Positions 14,001 through 29,000 of a DNA stretch of 64,000 nucleotides are shown in pieces; within the stretch, counting starts at the first letter, position 1, and each line of letters starts with the position of its first letter. The position numbers were made by a program, and so were the translations under genes. The stretch is from Cyprinodon diabolis (taxonomy: Eukaryota > Chordata > Actinopteri > Cyprinodontiformes > Cyprinodontidae). Under the pieces are notes generated by a model. The model had not been told where the DNA came from and made no database searches. It saw only the letters and a program-made list of their open reading frames with translations. The stretch covers positions 40,456,817-40,520,816 of the forward strand of contig CM060082.1 of assembly GCA_030533445.1 (NCBI GenBank). Reading direction: 5' to 3'.

Positions 14001-17000
14001 CAAATCTGAGGCGATTTTTTTCCACTGAGGGCATTTTTTTCCATTTGAGTGTGGTAGTTTCCTGGCCTTTTAAACCAAGAAGATTAATAAGGTTAATATA
14101 GTTGACTAAATGATGAAAAATAGAATAACAATTTTATTTGGCGTTACTGAAATTTATGTTTTTGCTGCATTGGTCTGTCCTTATCTGGGACCTTATTTGG
14201 ATTTTTGTTTTTGTCTTGCGTCTGAGTAAAGACTAAAACTATATCTGAAACTAATAACTAAACTGAACCTAAGTTTTTATATAAAATAAAAACCAAATTA
14301 GCTTACAAATACAAAAAAAGAAAATGCAACTAAAACATAATTCAAAATCAGAAGTCAATACTAATAAAAAGAAAAACAATACGGAAAATAAACCATTTAA
14401 ACCTTGATTGGCAGGTCAAAACGTTTTTGAATACAATATATATCAGCAGCGATAACGAAATGGTCATTTTCAAAAATATCTGCATTTGCTAAGTAAAACT
14501 TGAACTATATATAACCAGTGATGATATCCACGTTGTTGCCGTTTTTGTTTCAGTTGGTCGGGGAGGGGATCAGTGATGTTTGCTTGGTCATGTGATGTTG
14601 GAAGTTTTTCATGATGTTTGAAGGGTATGGAAATATGAGATCTGTAAATATAAGGTATCACCAACACAGCAATATTAATATCGGATATCACCCTGCATGT
14701 TAACTTTACATATTATGAATGCTTCTTTTTTCAAACTACCTGTAACACATTTAAATATGCATATGTGTCCGTAACACGCAAATAACGCTGCATATACCGG
14801 TACTTTTAATTGAACAACGCACAGAACATTGCAGCCGACCAGGAAAAGTCATTAATCACTTTCTTCTTCCTCCTGTGCACTAAAACCCTCAAAGTCCTCT
14901 TCCTCGGTGTCTGAATGGAACAGCTTCAGGATGCCGTCACTAACTTCAGTCTCATCCTTGAGCACTCGCGGTCCTCTTCATCCCGCAGCAGCCCAGCCTT
15001 CCGAAACCCACCGGTGATGCTGGATGTTTTCACACGGCTCCACTTATTGAGAACCCACTGGCAGACATCAGTGAAAGATGCCCTTCGCATGCGGCCAGTT
15101 TTGGTGAAGGATTTCTCTCCACTGGTCGTCACCTCTGTGAATACTCAACAGTTTTATTGGTCTGTTTTTTGCGCCATGAAAAAAAACATGTATTATCCAC
15201 ACTGTATTATAGGCCGCAGTCTTCAAACAGCGGAAAAAAAGTAGCAGCTTATAGTCCGGAATTTACGGTATATACATTTTTTTTTTTTTTTTTTTGGAGC
15301 ATGTACTTCCTCCCAGGTGTTTCTCAGTCCATCAGAGGGTGTCTGTAGGTTAATGTTCTGATTGAGGTGCCCCTCAGTACTAGGGGGTTTGCTGACCGCT
15401 TTAAAATAAGAATTTGGTAGAAAAGGCAAATAAAGATTAAAAACTAGGGCTGCAACAACGAATCGATAAAATGGATAAAAATCGACTTTTAAAAGCGTTG
15501 GCAACGAATTTCATCATTGATTAGTTGTGTCGCGAGATTAATGCGTCATCCGCCGCCGCCGTCATCACATCCACTTGACTGAAGCGGGGGAAGAAGAAAA
15601 AATACGGCAGAGCGAGCCAGCGCTGCAGGTGCAGTGTTGCCAACTCAGTGACTTTTCAGACCCCTCCAGCGACTATTTTTCCAAAAAGTGAAATCTGGCG
15701 ACTTTTTACGGTGTCACTGGCGGCTTTTGGGGACTCTTACGTGAAAGCATGTATCATTCCTACTCTGCCGTGGGGCGCTTCCCCCCGCTCCCGCAGGAGT
15801 CCCTCTCAGCGCTGCAGTCAGAGCAGCAGGAAGTTTACCCTCAGCCTCCAGACTGCAAATGAAGCGCGCACGCGCCGGAATTGACGGCGCAAATTGATCA
15901 CAATAATTAAAATAGCCTGCGCTTTGTACAGTGAAAAAAGTCGTAACATGCAACTTTTGTCAAAACAAATTAACATGGCACGGAACCACCATGTTTGTTT
16001 GGTTTTAAAGTGGGGAAACGTAACGTTAGTTTCTCAGGTAGCTCATCTGATGCTTTCCTTACCGTGTTAGCAGGTTACTGACAGTGATAAGGTTGGCTAC
16101 TTATTTTACTTTTAATTTCATTAGAATTAGCTTTAGCAACGTTTATATTTACTTTATAAATAAATTAACTTGCAAATTATGAGGATAAGGCTTTTAAAGT
16201 TGAAATCTTCTGGCAAAGATAAAGTAAAGAAGATCCTGCAATTTATGGAAGTAAAGCATAAAATCCAGCAAGATCAGTAATATGTCAATTAATTATTTGC
16301 CTCATTCCCATGTAAATATCTGTCTTTGGAGGATGTGTTTTTTAGCACCCCTAGTTCTCTCATTTTTATTCCAAATACAATTTATAATTTGAATCACAGG
16401 GCTATGTTTATCTCTATGGTTCAGTATTTTCTCAAGTAGCAACTTTAAGTGTTATACTTTGCTGTCTTAAAAGGCAGAACTCTATTAGTTTAAAAAAACC
16501 TTATTTGTTGAAATGGGGGGACCTATTGTTTGAACCTCTTAGGGGCTTTTAAAAAAAAAAAGTCTTTTTTTGCGCTTTATGAAACAAAGTACCCTATATT
16601 TTGTGGATGTACAGCTACATTTCTCACGTAAGTTTGCGTAGTTTTAACACAAACATTTATTTTTCATATTGCACCAGTACAGTTAATGAGCAACCAGTAC
16701 TTGTGTGCTTGTTTGTTCTGTCTAAAATGTTTATTTTGGAATAAAGAGGTTAATATAAAAAATATTTTTTGTCCGATTCATCGATTAATCGAAAAAATAA
16801 TCGGCCGATTCATCGATTTTTAAAATAATCGTTAGTTGCTGCCCTATTAAAAACAAACACCAAGTTGGGGGAGTGGGGCCTATTGGTAAGTGCATAGAGC
16901 CCTGAGGTTATAAGATTGAGCCCCACTGCCACTCTGGATCCCTGAGCAAGACCCTTAACCCCACACTGCTCCCCCGGCTCCCCACGTTGGCAGCCCACAG

Positions 17001-20000
17001 CTCCCAAGGGGATGGGTTAAATGCAGAGATAAATTTCTCCAATGTGAGATCAATAAAGTTCAATTTTATTTATTTATTTAATGGAATAAAATGAGAAAAT
17101 GGTGATGTATTAAAACTTTCACAGAACCAAACCCTCACTGTTACTGAGAGACTTTTATCGTATAACAAGCCCAGTAGGTTATCTGTCTGCAAATTCTTAC
17201 TCACCGTCCCGCCACTGGTGTTATGAGTGGACATGATGAGCTGCGATGTTCTGAACTTGTTGGTACAGTCATGTCTTACCAGACCAGAACAAAAACACTG
17301 AGCAGACATAAGGGATCCGTGTTTTAAGTTTGGAGAGCGACGTCCTGTTGTCTGGGGAAGTGAAGATTAATCCGTTCATACAGATTCACACTAACTTTGC
17401 TGCAGTGAACCTGAGGCGCTACGCAGTGTGCGAATGGCTAGCTGCGGCACATTTAGAAAACCGTACAGTTTGTTTCATGTACGGCGTTGAGTAATTGGTA
17501 GGAACTCCTCCAGACTAACCTTGGGCTGCATGGTCTTGGGTTCCGAATAATAGAGAACATTGTACTTTATTACTACAGAGCATTTAAATGTTACCTAAAT
17601 GCATCATTGTTACATAGATGAAGTGGAAGAATGGGTATTGCAAAGCGCCACAGAGGAGGGTAACTTCTGTTGAACCAAGAAAATAACTAATTGAGATTAA
17701 AACCTATTTTCAAGAGCAACCTGTCCATGACAGCAGCAAAAATCAGCCAAAAATTTTGAAATATGAAACAAGAAAGATAAAACTCATTATCCAACAGCCA
17801 CTTATTAAACATTAGGACAGTTAAAAATGCAAACTGATCCAGCAGCTTTTCTTTAAGATTGATTTGAATTCCCTCATGGTAGCTTTGAATCCTTCTGTGT
17901 TTCCAGGATGCTGGGGCAGAAAATTTAAAGGCCTTTCTACGCAATTTCAGTTTAAACTTTTGGACCTGCATGCAAATTTAGTCCTGAGAGAGCAGACTGT
18001 GACGGGTGAACGTTCTAGAAAGAGAAGAGCATAAAGTGACGGGAAATATTTCCACAGCTACTTCTATAAAGACTAACCAGTAACAGTCTGCAAGCTCTTA
18101 CAGACTGGATACAATGTGCAGTCATGTGTTTGATGAAATGCTTTAATAGGAGCTAATGAACTGATTATTATGATTCAATGAATGACTGCACATTCCTGCT
18201 ATGCAACAGGAGGAATATCCAGCAGCAAAGGCTGCACTGTATTCTATAGCCTCAGATTTACAGCTACAACTCCTGCATTCGGTACAGTTAGCATCCGTTA
18301 GCAACCTGTTGTCTGCAGCTGCATCATCCTTGTCTGCTGGAGGTGAATAACCCCACTGATTCCAATGATGTTCATATAGGACTGAAAATAAGGAGCATAG
18401 AGCACTGGTTGTCTGCTACATACTGCATGAGAACCCAGACATTTCTTCTTGTTTTCATCATTGCTATAAAAGACAAAAAAGGGGAATGTGGTTGTTCGAA
18501 TCATCTTAGTTGTTGTGTATATATATTTCCCATATGTTTCAGAACTTATGGACAGCAAAACATAGTGATGCTTGTAGCTAAAAAGTCCAAATAAGATCAT
18601 TTCAGCTTTAGTGTTTTGACAGGGTTTCATACTGACTAGAGGAACTGATGCAACCTGGCACAAGACAAAAACACTAAATTTAAAATTTAAGCAGTATTTC
18701 TATGTTTGTTGGCAGCAGAGTGACAGTTTTTATTGTCCTCCACCTGATGTTAAATATCCCACCATCACTGCTGAGTCATGTTTATTTATTTATTTTTTTC
18801 ACAACTCCTTGGAGGACTTGAGTGGAGGATTTCTGATCCTGTTGTCCCCATTTATCTAATTACCTATTTGTAAGGAATACAGTAATTTATTTATTTCAGG
18901 TCAGCATACAGGACTTTGCATGTGTTGATGTTCTGTTAGGGCTTCCCTTCACTAGAAAAGAAAGTCCACTGGCCTTTGTTTCCAAGCTCGAACACGTTTT
19001 GCTTCCCATCCAGGAAGCTTTTTCAATTCGAAATGTCAGGAATAGCGTTTAGTTTGTTTGATGGGCTACTGTATAGAACCTCAAACTCTACTTTTTTCAT
19101 GACGTTTTGAAATCGTCCGGGATTTTGGTCGATTACAATCAGCAGGTTGTCGAAACACACCGGGCATTCGAACCGATCCCTCAGCTCCGGGGCTGGCCCC
19201 GGCGGACAGGGGCAGGGAGCCAGCAGGGGACGGAGCGACCAAACTCGACCAGACACCGGTGGCCCCCCGCGGTAAGATAGGCGGGGGAGAGCATACCGGG
19301 TCTGGTTTGGTCGCCCTGTCCCCGCCTGGCTCCCTGCCCCCGTCTGCCAGGGTTCCTGGACCAGCCCCGGAGTTGATTGCTCAGTTCGAATGCCTGGTCT
19401 GGTCAAGTCAGCGTCCAATCCCCCCCTCCTTCTCAGAAACCCAAATCTGGTCGCCATAGATATGCAAGCATAGTTATCAGCAGCTTAGCAACAGAATAAT
19501 ACTTAGAGCTTGCGTTTGTGATGGCCTTACGGTCGGAACAGCCCCTCGTCAGTACAAGATTTTGAAAGCTGTCTTCAGTAAAATGCTTAGAGCTAATGAA
19601 CAGCTGAGCATCAAACTTTGCAGAGATCTTCTGATAGACGAAAATAATCCATTCCTGTTGAGTCTTTGGATCCTTGGCAGAACTGTGAAAATGTTCCCCT
19701 TCCTCCAAGCAGCCTGGAACTCTGCATTTATGCCCGTGGTTTTGGCTTATTTAATATAGAGAAACTGCCTGCTTTGTAATTGTTGTAAATTTAAACCCGA
19801 CTGTAGGCTAAACAGCTAAACTGGTGTCTTACATCTACCTCTATTCATGTTCTTGTGCCAGTGAACCAGTGCGCTGGTCTGGATTTCAATTTCGGGGCAT
19901 GACAAAAGTACAGGCCAGAACCAAATCAGGCAACTTCCCCGAATTGACGTCAATTCTGGGCTTCGTTTGGATTCGTCCGTTTTATGGTGGAAGTTTAGAA

Positions 20001-23000
20001 TTGTGAGATTTTCAGAGAAAGGAGGTGTTGATGGGGTTTGAACTTCTCTGTACGTCCATTACACCCACTGACCTATTGTTATTCATCTATGACAATGGAA
20101 ACCCTGTTGTGCATTCTATGACTCCTTTAAATGATAAGAGACCAACTTGGACAAATCTTCACTTCATTCGTTCTGCGGTTTATCTCACCAAGCCAACCAT
20201 TATTAACAAGGGTTCTTAATAGCGTCAACCAACACTCAGGGATATAGCTTACTCAAAACGATGTGGCTCCACTACTTCTGGGCAACACATTCAGTTGCTG
20301 CTTGTCTATTTAAGGTCCAGTGAGTTTTATTTCATGTTTATGTACATTTATTGGACTAAATGTCAACGTAACATCCATGCTTGAAAAAAAAAGTGAAGTG
20401 CTGACTTTATTTCTTCCATGTTAACTAGGGATGCACGATATTGGGATTTTGGCCGATATGCCGATATTTTAAAACTCATGTAGCCGATAACCGATACCAA
20501 TGTTAAAGCTGGACAAAAATAGGTAGTCATTGAAAATAGCAGTTTTGTTATCCATTTCGGACACTTTGAAAAATTATATATTCAAATATATTTTCATATG
20601 CTGATATCAAATTGATCTTTAAAAACGCGGTATCGATCTATTTTACTTTCAAAATCTCGTGAAATTTCATCGTTCTGTTACAAACTCGTGTGATATTTTG
20701 CATATTCTTGTGAGATCTTGTTAGCAAAATAGATCGATACCGTGTCAATATATCAACATATAAAAATATGGATTTCGTAGCATAACAATGACATATAGCA
20801 ATATTTCATTAGTAAAAGAGATTGATATGGTGTTTTTAAATGGCAATATATCAAGATATTGTGATATTTTAATATATCAATATTTTTTCCCTCGTCTTTA
20901 GAAGTTTTTAAGTCTGTAAAAAAAAAAAGTTTTTGAGGAAGAAGTAGTAGTATTTTATTTTTTTTTTTAGACTTTAGAAACTCAGAAGCTGATCAAATAT
21001 CGGGTTAAATATCGGTGGGGTGGCCGTTGTCCGATATTCAGTTTTAAGGCCGATACCGATAGGGGGCCGATAATATTGTGCATCCCTAATGTTAACACAT
21101 TACGTCATTGTTTGGACCGCTGCCCCAAAAAGTAACTTTTCAACTCAGGACTCTAGAGGTTGAAAAAGTTTGTCCCACATGCAGAGGTTGTGATCTGCTT
21201 AGCTTTGGAGAGTCTGTTGGAAAAGTAGGGCTCTGATTAGCTGTGTTCTGTAGCTAACTGGTTAGCATCTTTTAGCTTTTACTGAGCTGCATGACTTTTT
21301 ACTTCTTTTTAAAAGGAACCATCCAGTTTATACAAGTAGAATATCAGATGTTTTCTTTGTGCAGTATCTTCTACTCTGAGGAATTTTTTTTTTTTTTGGA
21401 CATAAACGGTTAAATTGAAAAATAAGCTGGTAAACATGCTTGCAGCACTTTAAATGCATGTGTCAGTTTGCACAGCAGCAATCAGGGTTTTTTCTTTTCT
21501 CCAACTGAAAGTTTCTTTTGCACAGATAATGCTTCACTTTCTTAAAAGATGTTCTATAGCTGGCTTACCTTGGATACAGTAGTACTGCAGTGTTACAAAG
21601 AATTTTTAATATTTTAACTGGTTTAATCATCCATTTTTGTCAATGAATTGGTATTTGTAAAGTCTCTGGATATTATTTGTTGTGAATTAATGTATAAATA
21701 CACTAAATGCAGTTAAGATTAGGGGTGGAATGGTTCACAAAATCCACGGTTCGGTTCATGGTTTCGTGGTCACGGTTTTCGGTTTGGTTCGGTGTATGTT
21801 TATTGTTACACTGAAATCCCATAAAAAGTAATGAAAAAATCCCCCAAAAATTAATGAATTGTAATTATTTTTAATATTGTAGCAGAGCTACGCTGCTTCG
21901 CTTCTTCTTCTTGTTTACTACTGGTGGTTGGCTTTGGTCGCAGTACCGCCATCTTCTGCTCTGGAGTGTTCACGCTTCGCCTATGAGAAAAAGGAGCAGC
22001 GCATGAACCGAACGCAACACACCCGAACCGAACCGAGACAGTCGAACCGAACGGTTCGGACGGTTTTAATAAACCGTTCCATCCCTAATTAAAATATGGT
22101 TATATTTAGATCCCAGAAGTTGGTATTGGTACCTTCATGAAATGAGAGGTGAATAAACAGAGTAGAACCACTACAGCGAAAAACACAACACACTAGCAAC
22201 AAGACAAACAAGTATCCCATTGACACGCTGTCAAATACACATCTATATAAAGGTTCAGAGGTCTGTAGCTGCAGCTTAGGTTTTAGAATTGATGTGCATC
22301 TGTGGACACCTGGGAACAAGAGATTTATTTGTCTATGTTTATTAAGACCTGAGTCAGAGGGAGCATGTAGATCAGTAGTACTCAAGGGCTGTTATCTTAC
22401 AAGTTTTCACTGTTTCACGGGTTTAACACGGCTGATTCTGATTACTGCAGTTCAGCAAAAGCCTGTTAATCAGTCATCAGTGGAAATAAGGCGTGCTGAA
22501 GCAATGAAACCTCTAAAACCTGCAGGACAGCAGCCACCGAGGACTGACTTTGGACATGCCTGCTGTGGATATTAAGGAGGAGTCCTAGCATGGCGCCTTG
22601 GGGCACCCCACATGTAATTTCTGTGTTATCTGAAGTAAAGTTGCATACTGACACAAGCAAGTCACTGTGCTTCGAGTAGGATTTAAAGCATTCATGTGCT
22701 GTACCAGAAAGGCTTCCACAGTTTTCTGAAATGAAACTGAGTGATGAACAGCGTAAAATGCTGCGCTATGGTCCAATGATGCAGGACGGTCTGTATTCAC
22801 ATAGATCTCACTGAACGAATTGACAACAGCGATCCACTCTACTGTGGTGAGCCTGACTGGAAGACGGCAAAGCTTCTGGTCATTGTTAGGAATACTCATC
22901 ATTCCTATGCAAATTATTCTGCAAAACTTTTATATCATTGAATCCATATTACTAATTTGCATAGTTAAAAATATAAATATGCAGTGAAAATATTTCCTTT

Positions 23001-26000
23001 TGCACACGAAGTTTAGTTTAGAGGTGGTTTTAACTATGAGTTTTGGTTTTGACTCTGATTGTCATTGCAAACCCTCCATAAACCTCCAATGATTTTAACT
23101 CTAGTATCATTAAAAAATATACATTTTGTGTTGTTTTTTTTTTGAAGAATATTCTTGACAAATGGAGTTTAAAATGTCTCCATGTTTCTGTACAGTATGA
23201 TTTTTATGCATCATAAACCTTAATTTCAGTGTAAAATTATTCAAATAAAGTCAGTCAGGTTCAATTTACATGTTTGCTCATGTGATTGAGTAGCTGCTGA
23301 ACTTCTACTAAAGTTTTTTAAACAGGAAAAAGGGTTCCCCCTTTGCTCCTAAAAGATGTTTACACACTTCTGGCTGCTTAAACTAAAATCTGATGCTCTT
23401 TAAGTGCAACACGTTTAAAGCTGGAGCTTCTCTCCTTTCTTTGACCACAGAGTCGACTCCGGTGGAGAAGCCCACAGCGACTCTTCCCAGCCAGTCCCAG
23501 TCCTCCTCCTCGGCTGCGGGGAGCTTGAACCCTTCATCGGGGCTGCCAGGATCATCCGCCTCCACCGTGCCTGTCTCCCCTGTCCTTCAGTCACCAACCC
23601 CCCCAATCCTTCAGGACCCCAATCTGCTTCGCCAGCTCCTCCCAGCACTTCAGACGGCTCTGCAGCTCAACAACGCCAGCGTAGATATGGCAAAAATCAA
23701 CGAAGGTGAGCAAACATCAGAGAATATGAATCAGTTTATCTGATGCTGTTCTTTGGATTGCTGCTCTGCTCAGCTCTTTTGTGTAGCATGAAGTATTCAA
23801 GGGATGAAAGGGAGGCAGTGTCTTTGCTCTGAGGAACTGTTTGGTTAATAGGCAGGTGCGTCCATCCGTTCCCCTGGTTCACTGGTGCATTCAGCAGCCA
23901 TGCTATGAGACCAAGTAAGGCTGCTGCGCTCTGTTTGCCACCATTCGTTACTGTTTGCTTTAATTTGCTGTTTTTGTCATGTAAATGAAGCAAAAAAAAA
24001 ATATCAGCTTAAAGAATTCGTCCCCAAAAAAACCTGATAGGTTAAATTCTACTAGCGATAGAAAGATGCATCTTATTGGTATCTGCCTTAAAAAAAAAAA
24101 AAAAAAACAACTATCTGTTCACCCTTTATTTCTCCTGCAGACACATTGAGCTTTATTGGATTTGAATTGAAAAACCTTCCTGGAGAGGTGGCGAAAGGTC
24201 TTCAAATCTTGGAAACCAAGTCCAGTGGATTTTTTTAACTTTTACGTAATAGCGCAAAATGGGTTTTCTGTTCCAGTGAAAAGATCAGAATCGGGTCTCT
24301 CAAACTGCTGTAGTAAAGTATTTGATTTAACAATGCTTTATTACTCCAAAAAGGAAATTAAATGTTGCAATAGCTCTTTTTTTTTTTTTTTTTTTACCAG
24401 TTACTGTATATGATAATAGCTGTAGGCTAGAAGTATCTACTGTATCGATCAGTCTGGAGAAGCCTCTGACTGAAGACACTCTGTTGTTTACCAGTCTTCT
24501 GAAGATGATGCTCTCTGTTGTCCATAATGTCTTCATTTATGAAGAAGTCCGCTTTATTAATCAACTCCAGATGCTCTAGAGGAGTTCTGAGAACAGAGAG
24601 AGCCTTCTCTTTTGGCTTGTTGAGCTTTTTTAAGTCTCAAAATGTTTGTCCTATTGGTCTGCTGTGTTAGCTTTGTATGCAACCGAACATAGAGATGCAC
24701 CTTTCCGCTTTTCCCCATACGATACTTGGGCTGTATCGTCCGATATCGGACCAAGTCTGTTGCACAGGTCTCTAGATCAATGAACCTGTATTACAGTGTA
24801 TTGTATCAATAAAAATGACTTGACCTGATCCAATTAATCAATATCGTAGCAGAGCATTGGAACGTGCATCTCCCTGACCTGAGTGGTTTTCTTGTGTATG
24901 ATCCACAAGGTAAATTCTAGATTGAAATCTGTTTTATATTAACTGAGCTTATTGATTAGGCTTCGTTTCATATTTTTTCATGAGAAGGTACCATAGAATA
25001 TTATAATAAATGGCCGATTACAAGCTGTGAATTACTGCCACTTGATTACCTGCATAAAAGCTTCTCACTTTGCTCAGAAGAGCATTGTCATTGTTTAATA
25101 AGTTCAGCCTGCATGGAACTGGAGAGAAAGTCCTTTATTTAACATTTTACTAACCTATTTTGAATAAGTAATCTAAACCGATCCTGTTGAATAATTTCCT
25201 CTCCTGAAAAGTCTCGAAAGTTGCTCTGATATAAAAGCAAAGTAATGAGATCATCAACGCGCTTTGAGCTAGTAGGGCATTCAGCATCCGCCAGAGAAGT
25301 AACCATTATCGTATTATCTGTGTACTTTTAGTAAAACTTTATTCAGGGTTTCAGAGGGTCATTAAAAATCATTAAGTCATTAAATTATTATTTTTCAAAT
25401 TAAGGTCTGAATTGGCATTAAAATTCATTCAATGTGATTATTGTGGCATTTAAAACGCTTTATTTAAAAAGCCGTATTTTCAGAAAAGAAGCTTGAGGTG
25501 GAGAAAAAGCTAGAGAATTGGAAAATGCAAATTTCAACAAAAGTGGCTGGAAATTGAAGAATTTGGGACATGGCTGCAGCTTGTCGACTGTAAATATGAT
25601 GCAGGATTTTGTCGTGTATATATGAGAGTCATGGGTACTTGTTGATGGCATTAAAATTATTTCTAAGAGCATTAAAAAGCATGAAAAGCAAAAGCAGCAA
25701 CTAGAGTTACTCATTCCTGTATAAACCCTGTTATTGTTTCATACTTTACCTTTATTTAAATTAACTCTTACACAGTAGATGACTGATGTCCCTGTGGGGA
25801 GGCCTATGTTTAAAGACCAGACCATCAGGGTAAAACTTAAAACAAACTCGTCTTTTAAAAACTTATTCAGATAATTAAATCTGCCACTTGGCTTTAGATT
25901 GCGCACAAATTAAAAGAACATTGAAAGGAGGAAATGGGATCATGGAAAATCTGTGAAAATCTGCCTGAGCCTCATCTAAAGGATCACAGATCTAATGAGC

Positions 26001-29000
26001 CTGACGGTGATCACTGGAGATGGATCGATACGGCGGCCCTAAGTTATCTGCGGCCATTATTGGCAGTTTTCTTTGTTTCGTCTTGTATTGGTGCCAGCCC
26101 ATATGTGCAGAGGAGAAAATGCTAGAAATGAATTGGTTAAATGACCCGCTGTGAGTTAAATAAAAGATATCCTGCAGTACAAGGCTTTAAATGTTCAGCT
26201 GTGAAACTTTTAGCAGCTTTGTCCTATTTGTGGGTCAATTGTTGGTTAGGATCAATTTTAAACAGATTTTCATGACTAAATTAATCTGATATTAATATGC
26301 TGTTTATAGTTATTGTTGTTAACATCCTCCAAACATCTCTGGAACATTTAAGATGCATCTGATATACAAACATTACATTACTCATCAGATTATTATTTAT
26401 GAGCTTTTTCTCTTTTTCATTTGCAGTCAAGAAAAATAAACATTCTGGGAAGAAATATATTAGAGCTTGGTTAAAAGCAAATAGATTCTAATATTGATTC
26501 CTAGAGATTGGTTCATATAAACTAAAATCATTGAAATCAGTGTTTTTTTTTTTTTTTATTTCCTGTTGAATGTTGATTTAATACTAGAATGAACATATTG
26601 CATAGCTGCAGTCACTTAATTCAGTATCATTTATTTCTTTTAAAGATTGTTTTAAATATCAGAAAACCAATTTAATATACTAAATTTTGGGAATCAATCT
26701 TGAGATTTACCAGTTTATTAGGGTTCCTATAAATTAAAACACAAACTGCGCCTCCTTGTGGTTTAATTTCTCATCTGCACTCATTAAGATTCTTTGATAC
26801 TGATCAATAAACCAAGAGAGATTAAAGGAAATTAAACTGCATAAATATCGTACTACAATCAGGATACTACAAACCTGTAATATAAATGTTTTCTGTCTTG
26901 TAAAAGCATCTGGATATAATTATTTATTTCCATTTTAACAAGCTCTCTGTGCAGGGATCTGATTTAACTTAAGAAAAACCACCTAACCTTAGCTGCTTTG
27001 TCAGACCGCATAGGAAGAATTTATCTGTCTTTGGAGAACTCTCTGACATACAGAAAAAAAACATTAAACACTTTTCATTTTAAATTAAATTAAATTAAAA
27101 AAAAGACCTCCAAAATGTCTTTAAACAATAAAAAACAGCTAATATTCCTGAGTAAAATCAACAGACAGTGAATAACTTTATTGAATCTCATTGGAGAGGA
27201 TTTGCATTTAGTTCCTTTCTTAACCGACTTCTGTCCCGTTTTTGTTTTTCTGTAGTTCTCACAGCTGCCGTCACACAAGCTTCATTACAGTCGATGCTCC
27301 ACAAGATCCTCACAGCCGGACCGTCGGCTTTCAACATCACTACTATCCTCTCTCAAGCTGCCCAGCTCTCCAACCAAGGTAAAGGATGCTTCTGTTTTAA
27401 TGCTGCTTGATGCACACTGGTTGGTCCTAAAGCCGCCTCATTGTTTTCGTTTTGGTTTTGTTTCTCCAACAGCTCAACAATCAAATCAGTCACCAATGTC
27501 TTTAACGTCAGACGCGTCGTCGCCGAGGTCCTACGTCTCGCCGAGGATCAGCACGCCGCAGACGAACGTTGGTCCTTTAAAGCCCCACCTTAGCGCACAG
27601 CCCGTCATCTCACAGCCAAAAGTGAGTCACCAGAAAAAACAAAACAAAAAGAAGTGCTTCATGTGGGGAATCAAAAAAAAAAGAAAATTAAAAACAATCC
27701 ACTGGACTTTGTTTTCTAAGTTTGAATCAAATTAAATCAAATTTATTTGTATAGCCCTTTATAATAGCCAAATGGTACCCAAAGTCCTTTACAACAAAGC
27801 CATAAAACAATACATAACACATGTAAAACATACAGATACAATTAAAAGTGCTGTAGTGGTGCAGCGCTGCAGGACATTAAAAGCCTTCCAGAGATGCATA
27901 GAAAGGAGCACACAGAAGGAAGACATCTAGGAGACAGTATTATCCTAGTCAGAATTAAATGCTAATTTAAAAAAGTGGGTTTTAAGCTTTTTTTTTTTTT
28001 TTAAAAGGCTGAGGTCAGTAGTGGTGCGGATGTCGGGGTAGTTTGATCCACAGTCTGGGAGCAGCGACGGCAAAAGAACGATCGCCCAACTGCTTGAGTC
28101 TTGACCTAGGGACCTCTAACGGAAGCTGACCCGAGGAGCGTAAAGCTCCGCCACAATTGCGAAAAGTTACAATCTCAGACAAGTAAGAGGGGGCCAAGCC
28201 ATGGATGGCGTTAAAAACAGACAGCAGAAGTTTAAAATCAATTCTAAAACGGACTGGAAGCCAGTGGAGTGATGACAGCTCAGGAGTAATGTGTTCACGT
28301 CTGGACGTGTTTGTGAAAAATTGGGCAGCAGCGTTCTGCACAAGTTAGAGACGAGAAATTGTTGAGTGACTGAAGCCGACGTAAAGGGCATTGCAGTAGT
28401 CCAGCCTTCTCAAGATCCTGCCGACTGAGAAAGGACTTGACTTTGGCCAAAAGACGGAGCTGGAAAAAGCTTATCGTAGTTTGAAGACATTTTTATTTCC
28501 ATCCAGGAAGCTTTTTCGATTCTAAATGTCAGGAATAGCTTTGTGTTTGAGGTTTTATACAGTAGCCCAACACAGCCTTGTTTTTGTTTTGGAAAAAAAA
28601 GCAAATTGAAACAAACGAAGGGGAATGAGGGTTGTTTGGTTTCTTTTATTCACTAACCCTAACCCTGCAATACCTCATATCTGTCTTAGGTTACTTTAAC
28701 ACTGCAGGCCATGATGCTCAATTCTGTTTTTTTGTGTTTTTTGCGTTGGCGTTCACATTTCCAAATATATGTGACTTGTATGTGATCTCCTGTGTGAACT
28801 GCAGTCATACAACGCAAGTGTCCCGCATGCGCAGTAGAGGACGCAATGACTTCACAGGCCAGCGTGCTCTGTGTTTACAGAAGTAAACATGGATGGTAGT
28901 GTCGGCGCGCATCGGGTATTGATTGCGTTCAGGTCGGATGAATGCGACCTGGCTGTTAAGACACAGGTCGCATTTGAAAAGATCAGATTCGTATCGGATT

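Noticed and set aside
28655..28670. CTAACCCTAACCCTG, telomere-like
   Set aside because: Only about two units. Too short for an interstitial telomeric repeat.
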